NCBI GenBank assembly: GCA_031285245.1 | Contig: JAITWN010000074.1 | Location: 1-6,847, forward strand | DNA from: Chromatiales bacterium | GTDB taxonomy: Bacteria > Pseudomonadota > Gammaproteobacteria > SZUA-140 | Direction of reading: 5' to 3' | DNA length: 6,847 bases | Shown: positions 5,811 through 6,847 of the stretch, one piece after another | Layout: each line of letters begins with the position of its first letter | Numbering within the stretch: position 1 is the first letter of the stretch | Program-made: the position numbers and the translations under genes | The notes under the pieces: model-generated | Told to the model about the DNA's origin: nothing | The model's database searches: none | What the model saw: only the letters and a program-made list of their open reading frames with translations

Positions 5811-6581
5811 ATGCTGACCGCGACCTGCGAGACGAAAACACGAAGCGAGGGGACGCATCAGGTATCGTGCGGCGCCTGTGCGCTGCATCGTCTTTGTCTG
5901 CCACTTGGTATCGATAAGGAAGATATCGATCGCCTTGCCAGCATCGTCAGTCGCCGCCGTCCGCCACTGCGCCGCGGCGAATACCTATTTCACGCGGGCG
6001 ATGCTTTTCGCGCGGTGTATGTGATTCGCGCCGGCTCGGTGAAGATGGTCAATGGTTCGCGCGCAGGCGATGAACGTGTCACGGGTTTTTATCTCCCCGG
6101 CGAGCTGATTGGTCTTGATGCCATTGCCGCGGGCAATCACCCTTGCGCGGCGCGCGCGCTCGAAACAACGGCGGTGTGTGAGATCGGCTATGCCGAACTC
6201 GAAGCATTGGCGCGCGCCATCCCCGGTTTGCAACGTCAGTTGCTGCGCTTGATGAGCGGTGAGATCCGCCATGAGCGCGACATGATGGTGCTCCTCGGTG
6301 GCATGCCAGCGGGTGAGCGTCTCGCCGCATTGCTGCTCAATCTTTCCAGTCGTTTCGAGCAGCGTGGTTTTCCCGCGCGCGAACTGCGCCTCAGCATGTC
6401 GCGCCACGATATCGCGAGCTATCTTGGTCTCGCGGTGGAAACCGTTAGTCGACTCTTCTCGCGTTTGCAGAGCGAAGGGTTGATCAGCGTGCGCCGGCGC
6501 CAGGTGATCATTGATGATGGCGATGCGCTCGCGCGTCTCGTCGCCGCGCCGCTGTCGGTGCTGAACGAAAACTCGCCCTGA
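5811..6581 (+). CDS. fnr: FNR/ANR oxygen-sensing transcription factor (Crp-Fnr family, 4Fe-4S)
   Basis: A 256-residue cytoplasmic regulator that binds a [4Fe-4S] cluster without oxygen, dimerises and activates anaerobic genes. From the ATG at 5811 the cluster cysteines fall at Cys20, Cys23 and Cys29, identical to E. coli FNR. The fourth, Cys123 in ETTAVCEIGY, matches E. coli Cys122. The frame also allows a GTG at 5742 (23 more residues), but the cysteine numbering favours 5811; neither start has a convincing ribosome binding site. A cyclic-nucleotide-binding fold (about 45-135: RRGEYLFHAGD, GELIGLDAI) leads into the dimerisation helix (LMSGEIRHERDMMVLL). The helix-turn-helix is SRHDIASYLGLAVETVSRL (197-215). 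Recognition residues E210, S213 and R214 match the E-x-x-S-R of FNR, which reads TTGAT half-sites. An extra Cys112 (HPC) is present. An FNR box downstream of the gene suggests it controls its neighbour. Confidence 0.95.
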   Translation: MLTATCETKTRSEGTHQVSCGACALHRLCLPLGIDKEDIDRLASIVSRRRPPLRRGEYLFHAGDAFRAVYVIRAGSVKMVNGSRAGDERVTGFYLPGELIGLDAIAAGNHPCAARALETTAVCEIGYAELEALARAIPGLQRQLLRLMSGEIRHERDMMVLLGGMPAGERLAALLLNLSSRFEQRGFPARELRLSMSRHDIASYLGLAVETVSRLFSRLQSEGLISVRRRQVIIDDGDALARLVAAPLSVLNENSP

Positions 6582-6602
6582 AGTCCATCTGAAATCAGGG
6601 CG
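6574..6602 (+). terminator. Possible terminator hairpin overlapping the fnr stop codon
   Basis: CGCCCTGA (6574-6581) and TCAGGGCG (6595-6602) pair perfectly over 8 bp around a 13-base loop. The left arm contains the fnr stop codon. No T run follows, so it is not a textbook intrinsic terminator. It may still help separate fnr from the FNR-box gene downstream. Confidence 0.35.
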
Positions 6603-6619
6603 GCGTATCCGCGCGATTA

Positions 6620-6633
6620 CTGATCCAGATCAA
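6620..6633 (+). promoter_or_regulatory. FNR/ANR box upstream of the exported protein gene
   Basis: CTGAT-CCAG-ATCAA matches the FNR consensus TTGAT-N4-ATCAA at nine of ten defined positions. Its centre is 6626.5, about 113 bases before the ATG at 6740. If it acts as a class II site (centre at -41.5), transcription would begin near 6668. The sequence ACATTA (6657-6662) lies about where a -10 element would sit but matches poorly, as expected for an activator-dependent promoter. The fnr gene itself lies immediately upstream. Confidence 0.65.
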
Positions 6634-6664
6634 TATTTCGCTCTGTAGTTTCTTGCACATTAAG

Positions 6665-6681
6665 CCTCGCTCGGAGTGACG
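6665..6681. repeat. Fragment of a dispersed GTCACTCCGAG-type repeat
   Basis: CTCGGAGTGACG (6670-6681) also occurs exactly at 1653-1664 inside dispersed repeat copy A. With the preceding CCTCG it reads, on the other strand, as CGTCACTCCGAGCGAGG, a familiar end of short proteobacterial intergenic repeats. TCGGAG (6671-6676) and CTCCGA (6693-6698) could pair. It sits in the leader between the FNR box and the exported protein gene. Confidence 0.35.
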
Positions 6682-6739
6682 CATAGCGCATGCTCCGAAC
6701 CAGATCCATTCAGCGATAAAGGCGGGGGGAGTCAATATA

Positions 6740-6847
6740 ATGCGCAAGCTCAAGGGAAGTGCTCTGAAGGTTGGCCTGACGGCGATAGTGATGACAGGAT
6801 CGATGCTTGCGGCCGGATCAGCGTTGGCAGCGGCAGGTGATGTTGCG
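6740..6847 (+). CDS. Exported protein, N-terminal signal peptide only (truncated by window end)
   Basis: Only 36 residues are visible. They form a clear Sec signal peptide: a basic start (MRKLKGSALK), a hydrophobic core (VGLTAIVMTGSMLAAG) and a likely signal peptidase I site after SALA, leaving a mature protein beginning AAGDVA or close to it. No lipobox or twin-arginine motif is seen, so the product should be a soluble periplasmic or secreted protein. A purine-rich GGGGGGAG (6723-6730 region) lies about nine bases before the ATG. The FNR box about 107 bases upstream suggests induction at low oxygen. A periplasmic cytochrome or reductase subunit for anaerobic respiration would fit, but nothing in the visible part (no CxxCH) shows it. 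Confidence 0.75.
   Translation, partial: MRKLKGSALKVGLTAIVMTGSMLAAGSALAAAGDVA

Overview
The window looks like a stretch of proteobacterial chromosome, most likely gammaproteobacterial. The main reason is a close FNR orthologue in which the Cys20/Cys23/Cys29 spacing of E. coli FNR is kept. Supporting hints are moderately high GC coding sequence, a C-terminal sorting tail of the kind common in Gammaproteobacteria, and short palindromic dispersed repeats between genes. All genes that can be supported are on the + strand. No tRNA, rRNA, CRISPR array, transposase or phage gene is visible.

Layout. Positions 1-1497 hold the 3' end of a surface or secreted protein made of delta-60 type repeats, an Ig-like module and a C-terminal sorting tail. 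A 258-base gap containing a dispersed repeat follows. Next is a probable two-gene unit: an Old Yellow Enzyme family ene-reductase (1755-2831) and a DUF1993 protein (2866-3372), closed by a strong intrinsic terminator (3384-3420). Just after it lies a REPIN-like pair of inverted palindromes (3442-3552), then about 480 bases with no convincing gene. After that come a small two-helix membrane protein (4036-4341), a hairpin-rich spacer, and a lipoprotein alpha/beta hydrolase of the monoacylglycerol lipase type (4550-5587). A second, inverted copy of the dispersed repeat and a short hairpin precede fnr (5811-6581). The window ends in the signal peptide of a secreted protein (from 6740).

How the parts relate. 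The clearest functional link is at the right end. The oxygen-sensing regulator FNR is followed by a near-consensus FNR box (6620-6633) upstream of the exported protein, so that truncated gene is probably switched on when oxygen is low. The remaining genes look like unrelated housekeeping or accessory functions; the repeats between them are the most notable structural feature. I found no convincing new multi-gene system. The main leads are the FNR-box target gene, the inverted repeats about 4 kb apart, the REPIN-like element and the repeat-bearing AT-richer gap at 3553-4035.
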